Below are positions 1 through 6,040 of a stretch of 13,662 nucleotides of DNA, piece by piece. The translations under genes were made by a program, and so were the position numbers. The stretch is from BTQM01 sp036985875 (GTDB lineage Bacteria > Patescibacteriota > Minisyncoccia > Phycocordibacterales > UBA1539): contig BTQM01000022.1 in assembly GCA_036985875.1 (NCBI GenBank), positions 1-13,662 on the forward strand, in the 5' to 3' direction. Within the stretch, counting starts at the first letter, position 1, and every line of letters starts with the position of its first letter. A model generated the notes under the pieces. It made no database searches. It saw only the letters and a program-made list of their open reading frames with translations, and was not told the origin of the DNA.

Positions 1-642
1 TCGCCCGTTGCGGTAACGCGTTTGGTGGGTGCCGCAGTGCAAGGAACCGCGATACTCAATGGACTCGCACTTTCCGGCAGTGCCATTGCCACCTACGGAT
101 GGTTCCAGTGGGGAGCAAGTGCCTCTTTGGGAGAACAGACTCTCCGCAGAAGCTTGGGCTCGCTCTCTTCCGTTGAGTTCTCTGAAACGATCTCGGGTCT
201 CTCTTCCGGCGGCACGCTCTATTACTACAGAGCGGTCGTTCAAAATGCGAGAGGAACAAGCTACGGTAGCACTTTAAGTTTCAGGACCGGCACGACGGTG
301 ATCCTTGCCACTGTGCCCGCAACGGATACGACCGTGGCGGCAAATCCCTCCACAGGGCAGACCGAAGGGGGCATTGCATTCGAGGGCGGGGATGATGGCT
401 TTGACGCGCTAAAAGAAAAATCTCTCGCCGCACTGTTTTTTGCCGGAGACGGATTTTTCCCCGACACACTTTTGGGATGGCTCTTTCTTGTTGTTCTTAT
501 ATTTTCCATTATCGCACTCTCCAATCATTTCTACGGCACACGCCAAAAAAAGAAAGACGAGAAAAAGAGCGCGGAAAAAGAAAAAGTAGAGAATGTATTC
601 AATCCTCTCCAACCCACACAAAAGAAAAGTAACATCACTTAA
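1..642 (+). CDS. Partial surface protein: Fn3-like module with C-terminal membrane anchor
   Basis: The frame is open from the first base, so the start lies outside the window; an in-frame TTG at 22 is probably internal. About 213 residues are visible. The first ~95 form an Fn3-like beta-sandwich unit, recognisable by WFQWGAS, then GLSSGGTLYYYRAVVQNARG, then a STLSFRTG end. Units of this type are common in large cell-surface proteins of Patescibacteria. A low-complexity Thr/Gly/Asp linker follows, then one hydrophobic segment (LLGWLFLVVLIFSIIAL) and a Lys/Glu-rich tail of about 40 residues. This order predicts export, a single C-terminal membrane span and a cytoplasmic basic tail. It is likely an adhesin or structural surface protein; no catalytic motif is visible. 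The terminator at 796-832 ends its transcript. Confidence 0.72.
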   Translation, partial: SPVAVTRLVGAAVQGTAILNGLALSGSAIATYGWFQWGASASLGEQTLRRSLGSLSSVEFSETISGLSSGGTLYYYRAVVQNARGTSYGSTLSFRTGTTVILATVPATDTTVAANPSTGQTEGGIAFEGGDDGFDALKEKSLAALFFAGDGFFPDTLLGWLFLVVLIFSIIALSNHFYGTRQKKKDEKKSAEKEKVENVFNPLQPTQKKSNIT

Positions 643-648
643 TAGTTA

Positions 649-790
649 TAGGACTTGCGTAGTCCAATGCAGTTGCCGGCGTGCGAATCAAATGGAGTAA
701 GTTGTACGAAGCTACAGCGAGCGACATTTAGTGACGTAGAGCGCCTGTCCGCCTTTGGCGGAAAGAAATGCACCGACTGCATAAGTCCTA
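649..790 (+). other. Structured intergenic element closed by a 15-bp stem
   Basis: TAGGACTT (649-656) pairs with AAGTCCTA (783-790), and ATGCAGT (667-673) pairs with ACTGCAT (776-782). Together they close a domain with a 10-nt bulge on the 5' side. GGACT (651-655) can instead pair with AGTCC (661-665), a mutually exclusive hairpin. Inside is TCCGCC-TTT-GGCGGA (748-762). There is no ORF of note. It may be an RNA domain in the 3' region of the preceding transcript or an intergenic repeat; its function is unknown. Confidence 0.45.
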
Positions 791-795
791 AGTTA

Positions 796-836
796 AAAAC
801 AAAAGCGGCTCTTTAATAGCCGTTTTTGTTTTTTTT
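796..836 (+). terminator. Rho-independent terminator after the surface protein gene
   Basis: CGGCT (806-810) pairs with AGCCG (818-822) around a 7-nt loop. The flanking A-rich and T-rich arms extend pairing to 796-810/818-832 with one G-U pair. A T-rich run continues to 836. It is nearly symmetrical and could work on both strands. Confidence 0.75.
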
Positions 837-849
837 CGACGGGATTTGG

Positions 850-858
850 TGGTAGAAT
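850..858 (+). promoter_or_regulatory. Extended -10 promoter for tsaE
   Basis: TGGTAGAAT matches the extended -10 pattern TGn-TATAAT at five of six hexamer positions. The predicted start of transcription is about 3 nt before the ATG at 868, so the mRNA would be almost leaderless. No good -35 box is visible. Confidence 0.45.
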
Positions 859-867
859 GAAGGGCAC

Positions 868-1320
868 ATGAGGACTCGCGTAAACAATCTGGGTGAGATG
901 GACTCTTTTGCCGCTTCGTTTGTGGGAAAAATTGTGGCTGTGGGAGAGAGAAAAAAGGCACTTGTGGTGGGACTTGCCGGCGATCTCGGATCGGGGAAAA
1001 CGACGTTCGTGAAAGCCGCCGCTCTCGCGCTGGGGATAAAAAATACTGTTACTAGCCCTACGTTTGTCATTGAGAAAATTTACAAATTGCCGAAACGGGC
1101 GGAGAAAGAGGGGTTTTCGCATCTCATCCATATAGACGCCTACCGGCTAGAGGGTGGGGAGGAGCTTGAAGCGCTCGGGTGGAGTAACGTCGCGAGCGAT
1201 CCCGCCAACCTCATTTTCATAGAATGGCCGGAGAGGGTCAAAGAGATTTTGCCCGACGACATGGTGAATATGGAGTTTGAGTTTATGGACGAGAATGTGA
1301 GAGAGGTAGAAATAAATTGA
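868..1320 (+). CDS. tsaE: tRNA threonylcarbamoyladenosine biosynthesis ATPase TsaE
   Basis: TsaE is the small P-loop ATPase that works with TsaB and TsaD to make N6-threonylcarbamoyladenosine at position 37 of ANN-decoding tRNAs, in the cytoplasm. The 150-residue length is normal. Family motifs are intact: Walker A GDLGSGKTTF (residues 38-47), TSPTF (62-66), the HIDAYR block (88-93) and IEWPER (118-123). The ATG at 868 is chosen because the P-loop then sits at the usual distance and an extended -10 lies just upstream. polA follows after 35 bp, which holds a possible promoter of its own. tsaB and tsaD are not in the window. Nothing is missing or odd. Confidence 0.95.
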   Translation: MRTRVNNLGEMDSFAASFVGKIVAVGERKKALVVGLAGDLGSGKTTFVKAAALALGIKNTVTSPTFVIEKIYKLPKRAEKEGFSHLIHIDAYRLEGGEELEALGWSNVASDPANLIFIEWPERVKEILPDDMVNMEFEFMDENVREVEIN

Positions 1321-1343
1321 AAATTTAGTAAGTATTTTATACT
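1317..1343 (+). promoter_or_regulatory. Possible polA promoter
   Basis: TTGAAA (1317-1322), a 15-bp spacer and TATACT (1338-1343), overlapping the tsaE stop codon. The predicted leader is only about 6 nt and there is no Shine-Dalgarno before the ATG at 1356. The spacer is short, so read-through from tsaE may matter as much. Confidence 0.4.
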
Positions 1344-1355
1344 CACAAAATAAAA

Positions 1356-3743
1356 ATGTCCCCAAAAACACGACCTAAAAACAAGAAAAAAGTATTGGTG
1401 CTTTTGGATGCTCACGCTATTTTGCATCGCGCGTACCACGCGCTTCCCGATTTCACATCGCGCAGCGGGGAGCCGACAGGAGCGCTCTATGGCTTGACCG
1501 CGTTTTTGATAAAAATGATACGAGAGTTGAAACCCGACTACGTTGCCGCTTGCTACGACCTTCCCGAACCGACGTTCCGACACGAGGTGTATGAGGAGTA
1601 CAAAGCGGGTCGTCCAAAGACGGAAGACGACCTGATCCACCAGCTTGAGCGCTCCCGCGATGTCATCGCGGCGTTTGGCATTCCCATCTACGACAAGCTC
1701 GGCTTTGAGGCGGATGATATTTTGGGAACGATCGTGGAGAAAACCGCGCGTGACAAAGATCTCAAGGTAATCATCGCGTCCGGCGATATGGATACGCTCC
1801 AGCTTGTCAGAAATGATGAGGTGCTTGTCTACACGCTGAAAAAAGGAATTAACGATACTCTTTTGTACAATGAAAAGGCGGTTATTGACCGCTTTGGATT
1901 TGTTCCATCCTTATTGCCCGATTTTAAAGGGCTCTCCGGTGATCCATCGGACAATATTATCGGCATCGCCGGGATCGGAGAGAAGACCGCATCTGCGCTG
2001 ATACAGAAGTTCGGCTCTCTGGAGGAGATATATAAAGCGCTCAAAAAAGATGAGGAGGCGCTTGCCGTTGCGGGCATAAAGCCGCGCATGATAGGTTTGC
2101 TGAAAGAGGGTGAAGAAGAAGCGTTTTTCTCAAAAACACTTGCCACCATACGGCGCGATGTCCCGATAGAATTTTCTTTGCCTAAAAAAGTATGGAAAGA
2201 GTCGTTTCAAAAAGAGAAAGCGGAGAAACTTTTCACCGAACTTAACTTCAGAACGCTCAAAGAGCGCTTGTGGGGAGTTCTGTCCGATGAAACCGACGAA
2301 AAAATGGAAAACGCGAAGGAAGGTGATGCTGAAAAAGAGGACGTGAGCGAGGAAGAGCTCAAAAAACTCTCTATTGCGCTCTGGCTACTAGACTCCGAAG
2401 AGACCTCCGCTGTGCGGGAGGATATTTTGGATTTCGCCGGAGTGGATACGTTAAAAGAGGCGGAGGAAGTTTTGTTGAAGGAGATCAAAGATCGCGGGCT
2501 TGAAAAAGTGTATTACGACATAGAACTGCCGCTTATTCCCATCATTGCTGCTGCACAGAAGCGAGGTATTCTTGTTGACGTGAAGTATCTGCAGAAACTC
2601 TCAAAAAAGTATCACAAAGAACTTTCCTCGCTTGAGCGAAAAATTTGGAAACTTGCGGGAGAGGAATTCAACATCAATTCCCCTAAGCAGCTCGGGGGCG
2701 TTCTCTTTGACAAGCTCGGCATTTCCACCAAGGGCTTAAAAAAAACGGCGGGCGGCGCTCGCTCCACACGTGAATCAGAACTCCTTAAGCTCGCCGGCGA
2801 GCATAAAATAATCGGGCATATTCTCGCGTACAGGGAACTCCAGAAGCTTCTCTCCACCTATATTGATAACATACCAAAGATGGTAGGGAGCGACGGGCGG
2901 CTTCATGCGAACCTAAATCAAACGGGGACTACGACAGGGCGCATGTCTTCAAACAACCCCAACATGCAAAACATACCCGCGCGCGGAGAGCGCGGGGAGG
3001 CGATACGCAGCGCGTTCGTTGCGGCGCGCGGGTATAAGCTCGTCGCGTTTGACTATTCTCAGATAGAGATGAGAATTCTTGCCGTGACGGCGCGCGACGA
3101 GATGCTCAAGGAAGTGTTTGTAAGCGGGAAGGACGCGCACACCTCCGTCGCATCACATGTATTCGGGGTTCCCGAGACAGAGGTGACCAAAGACATGAGG
3201 CGCAAAGCAAAAGTCATAAACTTCGGCATCATGTATGGCATGGGAATAAACGCGCTCCGGGCGAACCTAGGCGGAACGAGGGCTGAGGCGCAGGAGTTTT
3301 ACGATAACTATTTCAAGGCGTTCCCCAAGATCGCCGCTTATTTTGAAGGTGTGAAGCGCACCGCGCGCAAGAACGGTTTTACCGAGACGCTCTTCGGACG
3401 GAGGCGTTACTTTGAAGGGATCAACTCTTCTATTCCTTTTGTGCGGGCGATGGCGGAGCGGCAGGCGTTCAACGCACCGCTTCAGGGAACCGCTGCTGAC
3501 ATCATAAAGATCGCGATGAAGAAAGCTGATGAAGGATTGAAAAAAGAGGGGCTTGCCGATAAGGCACATCTCCTCCTTCAGATTCACGACGAGCTTATCT
3601 ATGAAGTAAAGGAGGGTGCCGTGAAGAGCGCCGTGCGGACCGTCAAAGACGCAATGGAGCATTTCCCCGAGATCCCGCTCCCGATCTCTGTCAATGTCTC
3701 TGTGGGAGAGCAGTGGGGAGAGATGAAAGAGTATAAAAAATAA
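1356..3743 (+). CDS. polA: DNA polymerase I lacking a proofreading domain
   Basis: PolA fills gaps and removes RNA primers during replication and repair. The 795 residues split into an N-terminal 5' nuclease (about 12-305), an acidic/Lys-rich linker (about 306-385) and a family A polymerase (about 386-795). The nuclease shows the DAHAILHRAYHA start, GFEADDILG (116-124), SGDMDT (142-147) and the helix-hairpin-helix GIAGIGEKTA. The polymerase shows motif A DYSQIEMR (566-573), motif B RRKAKVINFGIMYG (615-628) and motif C QIHDE (742-746), with catalytic Asp566 and Asp745 present. Motif B carries Phe623, as in Taq, not Tyr. Only about 80 residues lie between nuclease and polymerase, so the 3'-5' exonuclease fold of about 200 residues is absent. 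E. coli PolA is 928 residues. The holA-like gene follows 6 bp later in the same operon. Confidence 0.97.
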   Translation: MSPKTRPKNKKKVLVLLDAHAILHRAYHALPDFTSRSGEPTGALYGLTAFLIKMIRELKPDYVAACYDLPEPTFRHEVYEEYKAGRPKTEDDLIHQLERSRDVIAAFGIPIYDKLGFEADDILGTIVEKTARDKDLKVIIASGDMDTLQLVRNDEVLVYTLKKGINDTLLYNEKAVIDRFGFVPSLLPDFKGLSGDPSDNIIGIAGIGEKTASALIQKFGSLEEIYKALKKDEEALAVAGIKPRMIGLLKEGEEEAFFSKTLATIRRDVPIEFSLPKKVWKESFQKEKAEKLFTELNFRTLKERLWGVLSDETDEKMENAKEGDAEKEDVSEEELKKLSIALWLLDSEETSAVREDILDFAGVDTLKEAEEVLLKEIKDRGLEKVYYDIELPLIPIIAAAQKRGILVDVKYLQKLSKKYHKELSSLERKIWKLAGEEFNINSPKQLGGVLFDKLGISTKGLKKTAGGARSTRESELLKLAGEHKIIGHILAYRELQKLLSTYIDNIPKMVGSDGRLHANLNQTGTTTGRMSSNNPNMQNIPARGERGEAIRSAFVAARGYKLVAFDYSQIEMRILAVTARDEMLKEVFVSGKDAHTSVASHVFGVPETEVTKDMRRKAKVINFGIMYGMGINALRANLGGTRAEAQEFYDNYFKAFPKIAAYFEGVKRTARKNGFTETLFGRRRYFEGINSSIPFVRAMAERQAFNAPLQGTAADIIKIAMKKADEGLKKEGLADKAHLLLQIHDELIYEVKEGAVKSAVRTVKDAMEHFPEIPLPISVNVSVGEQWGEMKEYKK

Positions 3744-3749
3744 AAACCA

Positions 3750-4472
3750 ATGATTTATTTTTATCACGGCACGGACACGCAAAAAGTGCGGGCGAGGGCG
3801 CACGAGGTGCTTGATGTCTTGCAGGGCAAGCGGCCGGGCGCGTCGCTGTTTAAGATGGACGACGAGAGCTTCAATGAGCGGGAGCTGGAGGAGCTCGTGT
3901 TCGGGGCGGGTCTTTTTGAGCACAAGCACATCGTGTTTATGGATAACGTAATGAGGGAGGAAGGAGCCATAGAGTTCATTTTGGAAAAGATAGCTGACAT
4001 CGCCGCGTCCGAACACGCCTTTGTCGTTATCCAAGAGAAAGTTGACAAGAAAACGCTCGCGAAAATAACCAAGCACGCCGCGCGCGTGGAAGAATTTTCT
4101 CTTCCCAAAGCCCCCCATAAGAAAACCGACGAGTTCAACATCTTTTCCTTGACTGATGCTCTCGGGCGGAAAGATAAGAAGCAAGCGTGGGTTCTTTTGC
4201 AGAAAGCAATCAAAAAAGGCGTGTCCCCCGAAGAGGCTCACGGCATACTCTTTTGGCAAGTGAAAAATATGATGATAGCGAGATCCTCGTCATCCGCGGC
4301 AGATGCAGGGCTTAACCCTTTCGTGTATAAAAAAGCCCTCTCCTTTTCCAACAATTTCAACGACCACGAACTAACATCACTCTCCTCATCATTGGTGGAT
4401 ATGTATCACAATGCTCGTAGGGGAGGTGCCGAACTTTCCGTGGCGCTTGAAAAGTTCATCCTCTCGCTTTAG
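3750..4472 (+). CDS. holA: DNA polymerase III delta subunit, short form
   Basis: The delta subunit opens the sliding clamp as part of the clamp loader. At 240 residues this is much shorter than E. coli HolA (about 340), as expected for reduced genomes. The N-terminus MIYFYHGTDTQKVRARA matches the family start, and LFEHKHIVFMDNV (55-67) matches the strand-turn-strand segment before the second domain. In the collar domain, FWQVKNMMIAR (168-178) and NPFVYKKAL (189-197) are typical. The start is 6 bp after the polA stop, so the two are very likely translated from one mRNA. No Shine-Dalgarno is visible. Assignment rests on motif pattern and context; the family is poorly conserved, so the symbol is less certain than the fold. 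Confidence 0.8.
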   Translation: MIYFYHGTDTQKVRARAHEVLDVLQGKRPGASLFKMDDESFNERELEELVFGAGLFEHKHIVFMDNVMREEGAIEFILEKIADIAASEHAFVVIQEKVDKKTLAKITKHAARVEEFSLPKAPHKKTDEFNIFSLTDALGRKDKKQAWVLLQKAIKKGVSPEEAHGILFWQVKNMMIARSSSSAADAGLNPFVYKKALSFSNNFNDHELTSLSSSLVDMYHNARRGGAELSVALEKFILSL

Positions 4473-4473
4473 A

Positions 4474-4511
4474 AAACTCCTGAATTAACTCTAGAGTTAA
4501 TTCAGGAGTTT
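4474..4511. repeat. Perfect 38-bp palindrome just after holA
   Basis: Two 19-nt arms, beginning AAACTCCTGAATTAACTCT, meet at TCTAGA with no loop and no mismatch. It starts 1 bp after the holA stop codon. As RNA it makes a long hairpin followed by only three T, so it is at best a weak terminator. It could instead protect the 3' end or bind a dimeric protein. Confidence 0.7.
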
Positions 4512-4590
4512 AGGCGTCCGACTTTTTGGGTGGTATATGAATATGTTTTTGGAAACAGAACCCAAATATGTATACAGAAGTCGGATGTCT
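4512..4590 (+). other. Folded element between holA and a terminator, possible ncRNA
   Basis: Positions 4512-4524 pair with 4578-4590 over 13 bp, two of them G-U pairs (G4514-T4588 and G4516-T4586). These stay paired only in plus-strand RNA. Inside, TTTGGGT (4525-4531) pairs with ACCCAAA (4560-4566), and GTTT-TTGG-AAAC (4545-4556) forms an apical hairpin. I recognise no known RNA family. Confidence 0.4.
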
Positions 4591-4598
4591 AAAAAAGA

Positions 4599-4624
4599 AA
4601 AAGGCCTCCATGGGGAGGCCTTTT
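4599..4624. terminator. Strong bidirectional terminator
   Basis: AAAAGGCCTCC (4599-4609) and GGAGGCCTTTT (4614-4624) form an 11-bp perfect stem with the 4-nt loop ATGG. The T tract is longer for minus-strand transcripts (continuing to about 4591), where it would end the small ORF at 4623-4721. On the plus strand it would end the polA-holA transcript. Confidence 0.85.
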
Positions 4625-4721
4625 ATAATGCACTGTGTGCGTGTTCTATTGTGGAATGAAATTGAATGAACCCTTTTTGTATTTTGCTCTTATAGCGAGC
4701 TACTTTGGCTCTCAATGTCAT
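4623..4721 (-). CDS. Candidate 32-residue basic small protein
   Basis: ATG (4721) to TAA (4623-4625) encodes a 32-residue basic peptide starting MTLRAKVARYKSKIQKGF and ending HSTIEHAHSAL. Three things support it. GGAGGT (4730-4735) sits 8 nt before the ATG. A promoter-like TTGCAC-16-TACAAT lies directly upstream. The stop codon abuts the stem of a terminator whose T-rich side faces this strand. One inconsistency: the predicted transcription start (about 4729) falls just after the GGAGGT, so either the leader is only about 8 nt or another promoter is used. I recognise no family. It could instead be a small non-coding RNA of about 130 nt. Confidence 0.42.
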   Translation of the reverse strand: MTLRAKVARYKSKIQKGFIQFHSTIEHAHSAL

Positions 4722-4735
4722 CACTACCTACCTCC

Positions 4736-4763
4736 ATTGTATCGCGCCTGTTTCCCGGTGCAA
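4736..4763 (-). promoter_or_regulatory. Promoter for the 32-codon gene or a small RNA
   Basis: On the minus strand TTGCAC (4758-4763), a 16-bp spacer, then TACAAT (4736-4741), five of six matches to the -10 consensus. Predicted transcription start is about 4729. The unit would run about 130 nt to the terminator at 4599-4624. Confidence 0.45.
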
Positions 4764-4808
4764 GAGCGGGGTGTGGATAAGTGGGACTTCCTTTTTGTCG
4801 TCACAAGT

Positions 4809-4851
4809 CACTAAGTATTTGCACGCACTTCGTGCGCTTAAATACTAAGTG
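4809..4851. repeat. Long hairpin
   Basis: CACTAAGTATTT (4809-4820) pairs with AAATACTAAGTG (4840-4851) with one mismatch. CGCAC-TTC-GTGCG (4824-4836) forms the tip. There is no T tract on either side, so it is probably not an intrinsic terminator. Confidence 0.5.
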
Positions 4852-4912
4852 CTCGCGAAGCTTTGCACTTGATTCTGTAATTCATTCTTCACGACTCGGC
4901 TAATGCCTCCTC

Positions 4913-4977
4913 GTACTGCGTTTTGTTAGCCAATCGCTTCACCCCAAGGGTACTGCGTTTTGTTAGCCAATCGCTTC
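4913..4977. repeat. Two copies of a 28-bp direct repeat
   Basis: The 28 bp beginning GTACTGCGTTTTGTTAGCCA occur identically at 4913-4940 and 4950-4977, a 37-bp period. The second copy leads straight into the 21-bp tandem array. CGTTTTG (4956-4962) and CCAA (4967-4970) can pair with TTGG (4982-4985) and CAAAACG (4987-4993) of the first tandem unit. Confidence 0.8.
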
Positions 4978-4980
4978 GCT

Positions 4981-5064
4981 CTTGGACAAAACGGGAGCGT
5001 TCTTGGACAAAACGGGAGCGTTCTTGGACAAAACGGGAGCGCTCTTGGACAAACAGGGAGCATA
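4981..5064. repeat. 21-bp tandem repeat, four units
   Basis: Units at 4981-5001, 5002-5022, 5023-5043 and 5044-5064 share CTTGGACAAAACGGGAGC plus 3 nt. Units 1 and 2 are identical, unit 3 differs at one base and unit 4 at several. The near-identity suggests recent expansion or contraction by slippage. Confidence 0.9.
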
Positions 5065-5137
5065 ACAGAATCTACGCCCGGCTCGATGATTTTTGCTCCT
5101 AGGGGTTGCAAAAATATATCTCCGCCTCAGACAACTA

Positions 5138-5163
5138 AAAAACAGTGCGCAGGCACTGTTTTT
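5138..5163. terminator. Bidirectional terminator
   Basis: AAAAACAGTGC (5138-5148), loop GCAG, then GCACTGTTTTT (5153-5163) give a perfect 11-bp stem. On the minus strand it is the first good terminator downstream of tRNA-Lys, which implies a 3' trailer of about 300 nt. Confidence 0.8.
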
Positions 5164-5167
5164 CTTA

Positions 5168-5436
5168 ACGTTGTCCGCCCAGTAGGAATTTCACTACTCG
5201 TCCCGCCTACAGCGAGACTGCGTTTTAGAAACCCACGGTTTCTAACGCTCACTCCGCTCGCTGTTTTCCTCCATGGGGAACTCCCTTCCCTTACAGGGAC
5301 TGTACACCTTTTGGATATTTTGCTTCACAAGCTCGCAAACTATCTCAAAAGGTCTTGCGAAGCTCCATGTGTTCGCTTCTCACCCCGACCCCCTTCGTGT
5401 TCAAGTCCTACCGGACTGTCACTCACTACGTTCGTG
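5168..5436 (-). repeat. tRNA-Lys trailer element with tRNA 3'-end copy and inverted T-arm
   Basis: GTCCGCCCAGTAGGA (5173-5187) is a 15-bp identical direct copy of 5436-5450, the acceptor and T-stem 3' end of tRNA-Lys. ACGTT precedes both copies with a 3-nt gap in one. GTTCAAGTCCTAC (5399-5411) is a 13-bp exact inverted copy of the tRNA T-arm (5445-5457). Between them lie three hairpins: a 9-bp stem with loop CAC (5225-5245), TACAG-GGA-CTGTA (5292-5304), and ACCTTTTG/CAAAAGGT (5306-5313/5346-5353). The element at 13098-13301 beside tRNA-Ser has the same plan. Confidence 0.6.
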
Positions 5437-5509
5437 TCCGCCCAGTAGGACTTGAACCTACGACCGTCTGCTTAAAAGGCAGCTGCTCTACCAACTGAGC
5501 TATGGGCGG
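5437..5509 (-). tRNA. tRNA-Lys(TTT)
   Basis: This is a complete 73-nt cloverleaf on the minus strand. The acceptor CCGCCCA pairs with TGGGCGG, followed by discriminator A. The D-arm is GCTC-AGTTGGTA-GAGC. The anticodon loop is CTTTTAA (anticodon TTT), with a G27-A43 mismatch at the outer pair of the anticodon stem. The variable loop is 5 nt and the T-arm is GTAGG-TTCAAGT-CCTAC. CCA is not encoded, so it must be added by a nucleotidyltransferase. Its own promoter lies just upstream, after the DoxX gene. Confidence 0.95.
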
Positions 5510-5554
5510 TTAAACCAATCCATTTTTTTGAATTAGTCACTAAAGAACAAGGGA

Positions 5555-5583
5555 ACGATAGCATGAAATACGTCTCTTGTAAA
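5555..5583 (-). promoter_or_regulatory. Promoter for tRNA-Lys
   Basis: On the minus strand TTTACA (5578-5583), a 17-bp spacer ending in TGC, then TATCGT (5555-5560). The TG gives an extended -10. Predicted start is about 5548, leaving a 38-nt 5' leader for RNase P removal. It lies directly after the DoxX stop codon. Confidence 0.55.
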
Positions 5584-5586
5584 ATT

Positions 5587-5991
5587 TTAGAGAGGCAAGT
5601 CAATCGCGAAAAATCCGGCACCGGAGAAAATAATTGAAAGAGAAGCGATGGAAAGAAGGATATAGAACGCTGCATCGTTCGGAAGTGCGTTTTTGTGCCG
5701 GAGTTTGATCACTACCGCGGCGGACATGAGTGCGGTGGCGGCTAGAGCGGCAATCTGTGTATAGAGTCCCACGACAAGGAGCACTCCCGCAATAAGTTCA
5801 ACCGCACCCACGATCCAGACGAATATGATTCCCGGCTTAAGCCCAATGTGTTCAAAGAAAAGCGTTTTTCGCTCCCGCTCCGTGGAAAATTTGAGATAGG
5901 CAAAGTAGATGAAAATAAGTCCCAAGGATATTCTGATGAGAAAAGGAGCGAGGAGGGAGTAAGTGAGCAGATCCGGAAATACGTTTAACAT
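5587..5991 (-). CDS. DoxX-like integral membrane protein
   Basis: The 134-residue protein has four predicted membrane segments (about 12-33, 54-75, 77-95 and 108-131) and follows the DoxX pattern. Features include an N-terminal LLAPFLIRISLGLIFIYFAY, a GAVELIAGVLLVVGLYT core, and a short charged loop after helix 1. Proteins of this family are small four-helix membrane proteins linked in other bacteria to redox or stress functions; the substrate here is unknown. The ATG at 5991 coincides with the predicted transcription start of an extended -10 (TGGTATGAT), suggesting a leaderless mRNA. It is divergent from the methyltransferase gene and followed by tRNA-Lys. Confidence 0.75.
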   Translation of the reverse strand: MLNVFPDLLTYSLLAPFLIRISLGLIFIYFAYLKFSTERERKTLFFEHIGLKPGIIFVWIVGAVELIAGVLLVVGLYTQIAALAATALMSAAVVIKLRHKNALPNDAAFYILLSIASLSIIFSGAGFFAIDLPL

Positions 5992-5997
5992 GCCTCA

Positions 5998-6006
5998 ATC
6001 ATACCA
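5998..6006 (-). promoter_or_regulatory. Extended -10 for the DoxX-like gene
   Basis: TGGTATGAT on the minus strand. Counting 7 nt from the hexamer puts transcription start exactly on the A of the ATG at 5991, so the mRNA would be leaderless. No convincing -35. Confidence 0.5.
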
Positions 6007-6040
6007 AAAGAGTGTTTTTTGCGCTATGCTGTATGCATAT

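Larger units (their letters stand above)
4742..5137. other. Gene-free, repeat-rich intergenic stretch
   Basis: No convincing coding region. It holds one exact DnaA-box 9-mer (TGTGGATAA, 4772-4780), a long hairpin at 4809-4851, a 28-bp direct repeat and a four-unit 21-bp tandem repeat. An open frame crossing the tandem repeat on the plus strand only repeats LGQNGSV and then runs through a terminator and the antisense of tRNA-Lys, so I do not call it. Confidence 0.6.

Noticed and set aside
3267..4259. 330-codon minus-strand open frame opposite polA and holA
   Set aside because: It lies fully antisense to two well-supported genes with intact motifs, and its own translation is rich in His/Arg/Leu with no family pattern.
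4742..5064. Possible replication origin (exact DnaA box TGTGGATAA plus tandem repeats and hairpins)
   Set aside because: Only one consensus DnaA box was found, no dnaA or dnaN gene lies nearby, and the long genes to the left run plus while most to the right run minus, the opposite of a typical origin. One 9-mer can occur by chance.
4913..5064. CRISPR-like array
   Set aside because: The 21-bp units are tandem with no spacers, and no cas gene is present.
4960..5448. 162-codon plus-strand open frame with repeated LGQNGSV
   Set aside because: It is the translation of the 21-bp tandem array, then runs through a terminator (5138-5163), hairpins and the antisense of tRNA-Lys. No ribosome site or family resemblance.
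5963..6040. Longer N-terminus for the SpoU methyltransferase
   Set aside because: The extra 26 codons overlap the divergent DoxX gene start and promoter, and the family motif spacing fits the ATG at 6041.
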